Source of the DNA: Owenia fusiformis
Taxonomy: Eukaryota; Annelida; Polychaeta; Sabellida; Oweniidae
Direction of reading: 5' to 3'
Length of the DNA: 64,000 nt
Assembly: GCA_903813345.2 (NCBI GenBank)
Contig: CAIIXF020000008.1
Location: 24,786,822 to 24,850,821, forward strand
Shown: positions 23,740 to 34,590 of the stretch, in pieces
Position numbering within the stretch: the first letter of the stretch is position 1
How the letters are laid out: every line of letters starts with the position of its first letter
The notes under the pieces: model-generated
Told to the model about the DNA's origin: nothing
Database searches by the model: none
What the model saw: only the letters and a program-made list of their open reading frames with translations
Position numbers and translations under genes: made by a program

Positions 23740-25354
23740 TGTCATACATGTATTATTATATTGCTTGAAATAGAAAAACAAAATATCCTATTTCTTCATT
23801 CTTGTATAATTTTTATGAGTTTACACATAAATGAACTGTTCATTTACCATTTATATCAATTTTCTGTTCTTGCCCCAATATACCATCAGTGATGATGCTT
23901 TATGGTATATCATGCACTGTATTCACTAGGAACCAGATATTCAGAAAAAATTACATGATACAAAAATATTAATTTGCAAATGTAGATACTAAAATGCCAT
24001 ACATCTATTCATCATCTACAATAAATGTCAAAGCCAAGAGAAAATGTATAAAAATATCTAGAAAAATATTATTACATCCCTATACTATATGCTAGATCTT
24101 AATAATGATAATTATCAGCTGAGATTTAAAGATGGCTTTGCATGCTAGTGTACAATAAAAACCTAGTTTCTCATTTACTAAAAGGCCCAAAGTCTATGTG
24201 ATCTTCAACCTTTCAGCTTTTCTCTTGGAGATACATTAATAGTTTTCCTATTTTTTAATCATTTTTAATTGTTTCCCTGAAACAGAAACGGATGATTATG
24301 CTAATATAATGGTTGCCAAGTAACCAATTTGTTAAAAGTTGGTTTGAAATTTTAGCACTTTAGATGCTTGCAAGAATTATTGTCACTATTCTAAAGGTAC
24401 ATACACTTTATTAAAAACTTCTTTTAAGCAATGCTAACATGAAATATGTCATTTCCCATAATATTTCCTTAATTGAAATGTATCTGATAGAAACAAGGCA
24501 CCGTTGTTTTCCAATGAATTATTTCTAAAAGTATTTTTGTACAAAATTACTTCAGAACAAAATTGGTATCTATTTCAAGAAAAGAAATTCAGTGATTCAG
24601 TAAAAAAACTAGTGAATAACTAGATAATAGCAATATGTAAATTAGGCATAGCAAATCCATTTGAACATCTAATGAGTCTCAGACAATACTGCTAGAAATA
24701 ATGGTGCAAAATGGCCAACATAGATGTAATGCCAACAGATAACATGGGTGTAGCCAGAGTGGGTGCGGTATGTGTGATCGCATCCTCCCCCTATCCTCAC
24801 AGTTTAAAGATCGCTTTCAAGGAACTAAATGTATCAAAATAAACAGATATATTCCCTAAATTATTGTCACTTAATATCACGCCCAGTGATCGTATAAAAT
24901 GGATGGAGGGGGGATTAGGCGATTTCTGTGAGAAAACAAGTTTGGAAGATTTATTTTTTCAAGAGAAAATTTACAACTGAATTGCCAAATGAATAGGCAC
25001 AGTGCATGGCAAAATATTCAGGTCTTCTGCTATTTTTTTTTGAACTGATACCCGTCTAAGATATGAGATCTATTAAAAAAGGCGCATCATCACCAACGTG
25101 CAAAAGTCAATGTTTTTGCTATAAATCGGGCAACAATGGTCTACACAACCTATAATAAATAGGTATAAGGGACTTTATTATTACAATACTAATGACATTG
25201 CTCACTTTTTAAAGTTAGTTTCCATGCGTTATTCATAAAAAAATCTAAATAAATTATTATTGGATGAAGGGGAGGAGGGAGTGGATACATGTTAAATATA
25301 AAGGTGACAATAATATAGGGAATATATTTGCAAGTGCTACCAAAATCGTAACTC
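23740..25354. other. Unassigned AT-rich DNA
   Basis: Contains a degenerate fragment of a CAG-group element near 24745-24795 (GTGTAGCCAGAGTGGGTGCG). No gene recognised. Confidence 0.4.
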
Positions 25355-25567
25355 ATTGACCAATAGTTCATATAAACATAATATTTGCTATTTTTATTCA
25401 TAAATATGCATAAGAATTAATTTAAACCAATATAGTACCATCCTCATACCATCCTCGCCTGCATGGCGAGGATGGTACGAGGCCCCTCCTGGTTTAAATC
25501 AATTTATATGCATATTAATGAATAAAAATGAGCAATTATTATGTTTACATATGAACTACTGGTCAAT
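25355..25567. repeat. 213-bp palindrome
   Basis: ATTGACCAATAGTTCATAT... and its inverse (ATATGAACTACTGGTCAAT) enclose ATTCATAAATATGCATAAG-type arms and a central ACCATCCTCGCC/GGCGAGGATGGT stem. Probably a small foldback element. Confidence 0.75.
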
Positions 25568-25885
25568 CATTCTGATATAAATCAATTCTTAGTGTTGGTA
25601 TTGATAAGACTGATGCTACATGTATCAGTTTAGATATTGTTAGTGGTTTTATAACAATAATTTTGCCCATTAAAGTAAGTTTATGTTTACGTTTCCTCCA
25701 CGAATTAAGTAATTTATCTAATTTATTTATATTATTTTCCCAATTCAGTTGATGGCACTTCTCTTTATTGTATATATTCTTTTATTGACCCTTGTGTATG
25801 TCAGTCTCTCCGACACATGGGTCACTATACAGTTATTTACATGTGTTTTATATACAAATATACAAAGTCATAAGTGAAATACAAA

Positions 25886-27842
25886 AAAAACAAGGCATTA
25901 ACATGACAAAATGTCACCACCTAGTTGCTCACAATATTATGAGTTCAAACTTAAGTCAGATTTGAATTTCTGAGAACTTGTAAAGTCAAAGGATGTGTCT
26001 GGGTATATGCCCTTTTGGTCCCTCAGTCAAATGAATGTGAAATATGGTTTTTATTACTGACCTAGTTATATTTGATAAGTATATTTACTTTTTCACAAGT
26101 TTTGATGCATAATTAACCCCCTACTGAGAGTCAGAATAAGTATCTTAACAAACAAAAAAATAGTCATTATCATAGAAAAAACACCAATGGCAACATGTAT
26201 GACATACAAAGAAGAAATAACTTAAGACCCATGAAGAATTAAAGAGAAAATCATATTTTTGAAAAATATATTTAAGGATTAAAATTTTTTCAAATTTTTG
26301 AATTTCCCGCCAGTTTAATTTGAAGGGGGAAAAACAAGATGGTTGCCATTTGATATGAGAAATATCAGAAAAAAAGTTGCTTCACTTTTAGTTTTCACAA
26401 TGAGCACAGTTTTCCGGTTTAGGTTTTTTGACTGATTCTGACTCTTCATCACCAGGGTCACGTATAGAGATTATAAAATTGAAACCGGAATGTTGTGCTC
26501 AGCATGAATTTGACTGGAATATGTGTAACTTCACCAACACAATTGAAGTCTCAAAACTGGATGCTCAGTAACTTTGAGTGACTATAATCCCTTGATTACC
26601 CAGATAAACACCAATTCACTTATCCAGAAATACCATTCAATGTCTATACAAAGAAAGTAACCAATGTTTTGGAAGATAAGTTTCAAACTTTTTGCATAAT
26701 TAATTCATTTAATATTTGCCATTGATTTTTTTTCAATTCTGACAAAGTGATATGCACTGTCTTTGATGCCAATATTCTTCATCAATTGTGATACAAATTA
26801 ATATTTTTGTAATCTCAGAAGAAGGATAAGATATTGAAGTTTAATAATATGTGTAATTGAGTTGGTTTTTCAGACATTACAATTTTCAATATTTTCTAAG
26901 TCGATACCCAGACTCATTCCCAGACTCATCCTTTGAACTTCTGAAAAGATGTAGATGATTTGAAAATTTTTTTTAGTCAATTTGAAGCAAGTTGAAAACA
27001 GACCTTTTTGACCTTGAGAAGGTCATTAAAGGTCAAATGTCAAATCTAAAGTCAGATTTGAATTTCTGAGAACATGTAGATGATTTTGAAAAAAAATTTA
27101 GTCAATTTGAAGCAAGTTGAAAAAAGACCTTTTTGACCTTTTTTGACTTTGAGAAGGTCATTGAAGGTCAAATGTCAAATCTTAAGTCAAATCTAAAGTC
27201 AGATTTGAATTTCTGAGAACACGTAGATGATTTTGAAATTTTTTTTTTGTCAATTTGAAGCAAGTTGAAAACAGACCTTTTTGACTTTTTTGACCTTGAG
27301 AAGGTCATTGAAGGTCAAATGTCAAATCTTAAGTCAAATCTTAAGTCAGATTTGAATTTCTGAGAACACGTAGATGATTTTGAAAAAAAAATTTAGTCAA
27401 TTTGAAGCAAGTTGAAAACAGACCTTTTTGACCTTTTTTGACCTTGAGAAGGTCATTGAAGGTCAAATGTCAAATCTAAAGTCAGATTTGAAGGTCAAAT
27501 GTCAAATCTAAAGTCAGATTTGAATTTCTGAGAACATGTAGATGATTTTGAAAAAAAATTGAGTCAATGTGAAGCAAGTTGAAAAAAGACCTTTTTGACC
27601 TTAAGAAGGTCATTGAAGGTCAAATGTCTAATCTAAAGTCAGATTTGAACTTCTGAGAACATGTAGATGATTTAGAAAAAAATTGAAGTCAGTCTAAACA
27701 GTATTTGTTAAGTTATAGGAAGTTGTAAGAAATTGTTACAGACGCCAGACGCCAACCGCCGGACGCCAACCGCCGGACGCCAACCGCCGTCGCAAAAAAA
27801 CGGAGACCATAACAATATGTCACCACTTTTGGTGGTGACATA
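25886..27842. repeat. Dispersed element with AAGGTCA-rich tandem core and GACGCCAACCGCCG tail
   Basis: Left end CAAGGCATTAACATGACAAAATGTCACCACC; the right end is ATGTCACCACTTTTGGTGGTGACA. The core 26930-27720 contains five to six units of 120-170 bp (AGTCAGATTTGAATTTCTGAG, GTAGATGATTTTGAA, CAATTTGAAGCAAGTTGAAA, then GACC/AAGGTCA motifs). The tail has three GGACGCCAACCGCC units. A short copy with the same ends lies at about 5785-6120. Non-coding. Confidence 0.75.
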
Positions 27843-27999
27843 ATAGAAAAAATCATTACATCATGATTCTAATGTAGTGTGATCTATACATCTAGACTGA
27901 AAATGTGTTTTCAAAAAGGCCTGACTGACAAAAGATTGCTACATAATATACATTCTATGATACAAACTATACAATAAAAATATTAAACTAACAAAAATT

Positions 28000-28930
28000 T
28001 ACAAACAATGTTACAGACTAGATATTAATGTTCTTAAATTGTCGCAATCTATGAGGAATACCAGTATTTTTTTTAAACTTTCATTCTTATTCTGAGGGGA
28101 TATCTTCCGAATTCACAGAGTATTGCAAGATTTGAAGTTTGTGTTTTAACATGTAAAAATTGCTTTAAAAATCGCAGTTGTAATTTGTACTTCATTACCA
28201 TATTCTAGTATTGGTAAAATCAATTTATCGAACAGATTTAGTGCTACATCTATACTGGTAGATTACCTAGTACTTTGTAATAACCTCTCTTAAAAATGGC
28301 TTTTGTTGCTTTTTGAGCTAAATGATTTGAGTTTGATTTGTGATTTTTGTTAGATAGAATGCAGCCTAAATATTTATACTCTGACACTTTTTCAATTATT
28401 TGGTTTAGGATAGAAAAGTTAATTATAGGTGTATTTTTCCTCTTTCCAAAGACAAGAACTTTAGTCATTTTACAATATAACAAGACGCCAAGAATTGCAG
28501 TACTTTTCATCCAAAAGTATTTGTAAATAACCAGGATTTGGTGCGCAGAGCACAATATCATCAGCCCAAGATGTGTTATTGAAAGATCATTGATGAAGGC
28601 ACCATATTCAGTATTTAGAGCATCCTTTACATCTGATATGAATAATTTGAAGAGGAAAGTACTAAGTACTAATACCCACCTCATTTGTGAATGTATCTGT
28701 GATAGATTTTGATTTAGAATACATTGATTTAATGATGTAAATTCTCTAGGAATACCATCCAAACCAGGGGACTTGTTAATTTTGATATTTTTGATTGCTT
28801 GATCAACTTCTTCATTAAGTATTGGAGTATTAAGAATACTAGTTGGATCGTTTGCATACAAATTTTCATATTTTTTGTTACTGTCAAAAGTGTTAAGAAA
28901 ATCAATAATCTTTTCATCTGCTTATCATTA
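28000..28930 (-). mobile_element. Decayed LINE reverse transcriptase
   Basis: The minus-strand frame from 28861 reads EEVDQAIKNIKINKSPGLDG (finger region) and EYKYLGCILSNKN (thumb region). The palm motif C (WADDIVLC, near 28555-28580) is intact only in a shifted frame. Downstream, frameshifted CEFGRYPLRIRMK-like sequence (near 28085-28130) marks the C-terminal domain. Palm motifs A and B are missing, apparently deleted after LDGIPREF. It lies next to a second LINE fragment at 29020-29220. Confidence 0.8.
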
Positions 28931-29019
28931 AAATTATATTGTGTAGGAGGTTTGGCTAATTTGCTAAGTATTTTATTGGTTAATTTTTAAAAGTAATAAT
29001 TTCATATTTTTGATCTATT

Positions 29020-29220
29020 TTATATTTTTTTAAGCCAAATTCCTTCGGTCTTGTCTTTATTTAGTTTTAACCCCGAAAATTTCAAAATTGTCTTTATGGT
29101 TGAAAGGGCATGATTTATTGAACTTTAATTTTTTTTAAAAGTGCAGTATCGTCTGCATATTGTAAAATTTTATATTCACTGACTGTTTCCTATAGTTCTT
29201 AAACCTTCTACTTCTTGGTT
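29020..29220 (-). mobile_element. LINE reverse-transcriptase fragment (L1/Tx1-type)
   Basis: The minus strand reads EYKILQYADDTALL, the YADD catalytic motif. After a frameshift it continues STIKTILKFSGLKLNKDKTEGIWL, the block that follows it in L1-type reverse transcriptases. Short, frameshifted and dead. Confidence 0.75.
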
Positions 29221-29224
29221 TTGA

Positions 29225-29345
29225 CATCTTCGTTCACTCGGCTACCGTCGGTGAAGGCAGAGAAGAAAACAGAAAAACGGACGGTGGGGTTGATGGACAG
29301 ACAGACAAGTGAGTGGTTGCAAAAGCTCACCACATGGGCTAAAAA
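29225..29345. repeat. Short repeat with GACAGACAGACAAGTGAGTGG
   Basis: A hairpin (CTTCGTTCACTCGG...) followed by GGACAGACAGACAAGTGAGTG and AGCTCACCACATGGGCTAA. A related block lies at 8025-8095. It looks like the 3' tail of a dispersed repeat. Confidence 0.55.
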
Positions 29346-29391
29346 AGAGTTCCTTTCAGAAATTATGATTATGAAATAAATGTGTACTTAC

Positions 29392-29573
29392 ATAACTTAC
29401 ATTCAGTCTAGTACATATACAACATATGCTAGAATTTGGCTTCTCCAAGGCCATTGCTGTGTTGTATGCCTGTTCTGCCTGAAAGTCCTCAGGCTGATAG
29501 TTCCATAGTCTCTGGACAGCAGTTGCCAACTGGCCATCCTTGGCTGTGAACTGGCCCTCCACATCCTGCACCT
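29392..29573 (-). CDS. KDM4: KDM4/JMJD2-like histone demethylase, internal exon
   Basis: A minus-strand exon of about 60 codons. It opens after an acceptor (TGTGTGTTGTAG, ending at 29574) and closes at one of two GTAAGT donors (29400 or 29391). The first two bases complete a codon, then the frame reads VQDVEGQFTAKDGQ and on to RLWNYQPEDFQAEQAYN and CCICTRLN(VSY). Family knowledge: KDM4 proteins have an LW...FxAExxxN...PxCxxCTxxxPY block just before their first PHD finger, and this exon follows that pattern with about three extra residues before the Cys pair. KDM4 enzymes are nuclear Fe(II)/2-oxoglutarate demethylases of H3K9/H3K36 methyl marks. The catalytic JmjN/JmjC, PHD and Tudor exons were not found in the window and probably lie in the flanking sequence on either side. 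Alternative: another PHD-linked protein with a CxxC before its finger. Family assignment is by eye. Confidence 0.55.
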
Positions 29574-30172
29574 CTACAACACACAATCATAACATTTATT
29601 ATAAGGAAATCATAGTCTTGTTTCTTGTTATTTACACAGGAAGGAAATGTAATGACTAAAAACAAATATTATTTGAGTTCATATAGACTTCTTAATAGGT
29701 GATAGGTTTTTATTCCTAAGGTATACATATGCTTACTTTACTTATTTTAACAATTACAATAAACCATCGGTATATAAATTACACATGCATGAAATTTGCT
29801 TTTTATATGGTAATCTATTTATTTCATAAATCTTATTTTTACATCAGATGGCTGAAAAGGGTAATTTCATCATGTTTGGGGCCATTCTGACCATACACAT
29901 TATGATCCTGGTCATGTAAATGACATGTGGAACTAATTAAACTGACTGGAGGTCAATACAGAACTCTGTTATCTGGGTTCAAAAAATGTTTGAAATCAAG
30001 CATGGTATTGCCACTTCCTGTTTTAGTCATTTCCTGTTTAGTACCACTGCACCTTAAGTGGTTTTTCTGGAATCACGATGATAAGATTTATCTTATAACT
30101 ACCCATCCTCCTAAGCAGGTGTCCAGAATCCGTACCTCCTTCTTCCGCCTGCCATAACCAATTTGGAAGCGC
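29574..30172. other. Intronic or intergenic DNA beside the KDM4-like exon
   Basis: Upstream on the minus strand of the exon. The only feature seen is the splice acceptor at 29574. No further exon was recognised. Confidence 0.4.
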
Positions 30173-30180
30173 CTGATTTA

Positions 30181-30649
30181 TAGTGTTGTCGCGATTAATC
30201 GATACATCGCGATATTTATCGCCAAAGCTGGTTCTGGCGATGCATCGATGTCTGAAACAAAACATCGATGTTTTTAAAAAATTTTAATTTGCTAAAAATC
30301 GCCCTATCTTATCTTATTTTGACGCAAATTGCTTACCTTTTTTCATGTCTTATTTCATTTTCAAATGTTTTCTGATATTTTTTCGCTTTAAAACTGTTTT
30401 AGCTAGTCGAAATGAACCATTAATCTAAAAAAAATTACTTTACTTTCATTTCACCATTACTATGTTCCCGGATGTACCAGCGTACTCTTATTAATTTGTT
30501 CTGTTCGATATTTTAGTGCATTAGCGTTCGGTATTTCAGTGCACTTTTCTCGAACTTTTTCTCGATGTACATCGCGATGTGCATCGATGTTTACTACTGA
30601 AAATTGCCGATGCATCGATGTACGATTATGGAACATCGCGACAACACTA
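30181..30649. mobile_element. hAT-like miniature element (TAGTGTTGTCGCGA ends)
   Basis: Ends TAGTGTTGTCGCGATTAATC and TCGCGACAACACTA, flanked by a perfect 8-bp duplication CTGATTTA (30173-30180 and 30650-30657). Subterminal CGATGCATCGATGT repeats occur at both ends, the kind of motif clusters hAT transposases bind. Non-coding. Confidence 0.9.
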
Positions 30650-30903
30650 CTGATTTAACTTAATAACATGATCTAATTATGCGCAATGGCTTATACATGA
30701 TTTCTGTCGCAGTGTTGCGACGACAGCCAATCAGATTACGAGTTCTTAATCGGGGAAATGGTAACTGCTTATCGCAGGGGGTAAAAAGAAAGAATATATT
30801 CTGGATTTTGAAGCCCTGTGATCGGAGGATGATAACTACCAAGATGGCTGCCAGAATGCAAGATGAGCACCGAAAAATTAATCAGCTCAAGAACTTATTA
30901 TGA

Positions 30904-30991
30904 CAGGCCAAGGGAAAAGTAATAGTAATCTGTATATAGAAGAGTCAGTCTCTTCTATTTACAGCTTACTATTACTTTTCCTTTGGCCTAT
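30904..30991. repeat. Long near-perfect hairpin
   Basis: AGGCCAAGGGAAAAGTAATA... pairs with TATTACTTTTCCTTTGGCCT through about 38 bp around a TCAGT-sized loop, with a few mismatches. The size suits either a tiny foldback transposon or a microRNA-like precursor. No target duplication is evident. Confidence 0.7.
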
Positions 30992-31251
30992 GCTTCTTAT
31001 CATGTAATATGTGTATAAAAGAAATCTGTTAAGTGGTTTTTGAATGCAAGATGCAACACAAAATTTATGTGTGGATGGGAGGTTGAGCCCCCCCCCACCC
31101 CCATTACCAAATGGCTATGCATGTACGCCCATGTATGGTGTTGTTGACAGTCTAATTCTTACATGTGAAACAGATGGCTGTCTCATATTCGTGCCTGAAG
31201 TTGAGGGATTTATTGGGCTTGAAAAGCGTGGTTATTTGCATCATGTGCTGA

Positions 31252-31398
31252 CACGGTTATGGGAAGTCCTCCATATATTACTTATATTATTTGTCTACTA
31301 TTGTATATACCTCCTAGAGGTGTATATACCTCCTAGAGGTGTATATACCTCCTAGAGGTGTATTTACCTCCTAGATGGAGGACTTCCCACTATCCGTG
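31252..31398. mobile_element. Miniature CACGG-ended element with 8-bp duplication
   Basis: Ends CACGGTTATGGGAAGTCCTC and the inverse of CACGGATAGTGGGAAGTCCT, flanked by the 8-bp duplication TGTGCTGA (31244-31251 and 31399-31406). The core is a four-copy TATACCTCCTAGAGGTG tandem repeat. Same family as 44312-44986. Confidence 0.85.
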
Positions 31399-31409
31399 TG
31401 TGCTGACCT

Positions 31410-31685
31410 CAGGCCTGTCAACTGTCCCGCAATTTGCGTATTTGTCACGCATTTGCTGAAGAATTTGAAGTCACGCCAGTTTTTTTTGCGTGACAGAAAA
31501 TGTCACGCAAAATACGCATTTTACCTGGTAATTGTCAAGCAAAAATATTTCTGTAGAAATTTTTTCGAAATATGTTTACGATACGGTAAAAATACGAACG
31601 CCGGAAAAAACCGAACGCAATTTGTTCGGATTTGTCACGCGAATCCCGTATGTGTCACGCATGTTCATTGGAAATTGTTCGTACC

Positions 31686-31722
<37 letters not shown>

Positions 31723-31919
31723 TTGACGACATCGCGAGCGTAGCGAGCGCGAAAAATTTGAGGTGTTCAAAGTTTGGCAAAGGTGCTCAAACTTTGGCCA
31801 AAGGTGTTTAAAAGTTGGCCAAAGGTGTTCAAAATTTGGACAAAAGTGTTCAGATTTGGACTTAGGTGTCCAACATTTTGAAGTCACTCATATTAGGTGG
31901 TCCCAAGTTGACAGCCCTG
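31410..31919. mobile_element. CAGGCCTGTCAAC-ended element with a 35-base poly-C
   Basis: Starts CAGGCCTGTCAACTGTCCCG and ends GTTGACAGCCCTG, flanked by the 6-bp duplication TGACCT (31404-31409 and 31920-31925). The left half has repeated TGTCACGC motifs. A C-run at 31687-31721 is followed by the GCGAGCGTAGCGAGCGC palindrome and repeats of AGGTGTTCAAA. Same family as 49186-50772 (opposite orientation) and as a fragment near 21.6 kb. Confidence 0.85.
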
Positions 31920-32570
31920 TGACCTAGACTTACTTAGTTTACACAAAGCTATCTCCTGAGAGATGGCTATGTGCAAATATAGTAAACCTACAGTGGGGGA
32001 CAAAAATAAAACTCAACATTCACAAGTTGTCACAATGAGCTTATTTCCAAGTTTCGTGTCTCAAACTCTCCCAAGCGGTAGAAAAATAATTCCCGTTCAC
32101 TAAAGTAGCACAATAAATGAATCCAAAGCTTCATACCTGCAAATAATGGATAAATCCCTACCAAATCGAATGAATGTTTTCATGAATCGCAATGTTTGTT
32201 ATCCAAGGACGGTTGACTCCCAGAATGCAACATCAATTAACCGTATTTACTCATGACAGGTTTCAAAATGGCGGAACAGCATTTTGAAAGCTGGCACGTG
32301 TCATGTTGCATTCTGGGAGCCAATCCTCCGTTCCGGCGCAATCGGGCGACAAAATCACCTCAACATTTGAAGAGTCGGCATAACATGTGAGTATCCAATT
32401 CAACTTTTGAAGTTCTTATTTGTCATTAGGGACACAAATTCCACTATATTTGGACTTACTAAAATGGAGAAAATAGAGCACTGAATACACTGAGGTAAGA
32501 ATTTATTACATGTGCGACAGCATGTAATTTTCATAGCTTTTGCAATTCTTTATGATCCCCACTGTAAGGA
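31920..32570. other. Unassigned DNA
   Basis: Includes a partial inverted pair around ATTCTGGGAG (32219 and 32312). No gene recognised. Confidence 0.4.
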
Positions 32571-32978
32571 CAGGGTGCATGTTGGGAAATTTTCTGCATT
32601 CCTCAATTGAGTCACATGTTATTTTTCAAACATGAATAACTCCTTCCCCACATTGTCTACATCTTCCAAGTTTGCACAAAGAGTGCACTTCTGTGCCTAG
32701 AAAAGCCTTGTGAGAAGGTTTGTTTTGTAAAATGTATAAAAAAAGAGAAAATTTAGTGAAAAAAAATTCTGAAAATTTTCTGATTTTTTTCACTGAATTT
32801 TCTTGTTTTTTATACACTTTATCAAAACATTCTTCTCACAAGTCTTTTCTAGGCACATAAGTGCACTCTTTGTGCAAAACTGGAAGATATAGACAATGAA
32901 GGGAAGGGGTGATTCTTGTTTGAAAAATAACATGTGACTCAATTGAGGAATGCAGAAAATTTCCCATCATGCACCCTG
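32571..32978. mobile_element. CAGGGTGCATG-ended foldback, hAT-like
   Basis: Arms of about 200 bp: CAGGGTGCATGTTGGG..., then the CTGCATTCCTCAATTGAGTC block and AAGAGTGCACTT, each mirrored on the right. The flanks hold ACTGTAAG (with two extra bases) and ACCGTAAG, an imperfect 8-bp duplication. The middle is an A/T hairpin near 32740-32830. Non-coding. Confidence 0.7.
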
Positions 32979-33060
32979 ACCGTAAGACATTCACAATCAT
33001 TTTTTTTATTTTCCAAATTTCAGTAGCCTGTGAGACGCTTCCACTTTTCTTACCCACTCT

Positions 33061-34392
33061 AACCGAGTCACTCCATCACTTGTTCACTAGTCTTGCATAA
33101 TCTGTAGAATTGGCTTCATATTCCTCTTTTATAAAGTTTTATTTTTATGTGATGTTCTTTCAAGTTTTTTTTAATTTTCTGAGATCTACAGCGGGATCTA
33201 CACTGGACGAAATTACCATAACGAAGATTCTCGGGAACAGACAAATCCAGTAAATAATGATGTCATTCTTACAATGCAGAAATAGGAATAAAATTATGCT
33301 AATTTTTAAAAACTTCTTTCAATTTTGTTTACAAACATTGCTGTCTGTAAAGTATGACATCATAAATCTATCCAATATACCTTAATTTCCTTAGTTCACA
33401 AATAGGGGTCTCAGGATTTCAAGTATTGGAAGTCAATAATCGATTTGGGACAATAACAGTACACCCTGCCCCTAACTATCAAAATTTAGTTTTAATCGGG
33501 CCTAATGCAAACTACCCTACCACGTGGCCACATTTAAAAATGATACAGGGTACGGTTAAGTTGCAAATGGAGTGGGTATTCTCTATCTTTGTCCATTGGG
33601 CTTTTCTGGTAATAATACGTTGCAAACTGCTCGATGAATCTATACAATGTATAGTAGAACACTTAGAATATGTGTAAAATCTAGTATACATTCAGAACTA
33701 TGGAAATAAACAAACGTCCTCCATTTAGTTCATTTTTAAGAAATAAGGGGAGTTCTGTAAAATCCAGTTTATTGAAATTGTCTTTGAGATAAAGTAATCC
33801 GTTTATAATGATTTTGAAAACGTTATCCAAAGATGAGTGATTGCGTTCAAAGAATACATGTACAACAGCCAATATAAATCCTTGTATTAGAAACCGGTGT
33901 CTTGCTTCGTTTCATTTGTAGGATATTTCATATGCCAAGCTGTGTGCTATTACGTTATGGGGAAATTTAGATGCCAATTTTTCCTTATTATACACAAATA
34001 GAAGATCCTGAAACTTCACCCATAAATGTGGAATTGATTTGTCAAAATAAAAATCACCCTTTTATAAATGTGTGACGATCTATAATATACTTATGCTATA
34101 TAACAGTTAGAGGTGTTGACACAACGACCTCGAACCTGTGAACCCTTGAGTATTATTCCGGGATCGGGCCTTTTATACTAAACGGTGAGCAACACCAGAA
34201 ACGAGCGTTCGATTTGCTAAACGATATGCGTCACCCAGCAGATATGAAATGGTATTTTTAACCTAAAGGAATCAATATACTTTTTTGATAGATGTATTTG
34301 GACATCTTTTCTCATCAGTAGTGTGAAAACTATTTCACTCTAACGATCGTTATAGCTGCTTAATAAGCAACATTCGAATTGGTTGTGACGTT
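33061..34392. other. Unassigned DNA
   Basis: No gene, exon or repeat boundary was recognised. Two open frames of 60-80 codons here lack family resemblance and splice support. Confidence 0.4.
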
Positions 34393-34590
34393 ATTGGCCC
34401 CCACGTGATCTCTCACTGGTCCCCACGTGGCCCGTTTTGGTCCATTAGATCATGACGTCATAATGCCAAAATGTTTTGTTATTTGTTTACACAACAATCC
34501 TATGGTTGCCGTGACGTTGTGATTACTATGGAACCAATAAACCAAAGTTATATTTTGTATATGACGTTACTAATCACGTGGGGGCCAATT
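34393..34590. promoter_or_regulatory. Cluster of CACGTG and TGACGTCA motifs within an inverted repeat
   Basis: CACGTG (E-box) at 34402-34407, 34424-34429 and 34575-34580, and a consensus CRE TGACGTCA at 34453-34460. The outer E-boxes lie in an inverted pair (TTGGCCCCCACGTGAT and its inverse). The segment may be a small foldback element carrying binding sites or a regulatory region. No gene start is visible beside it. Confidence 0.35.
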
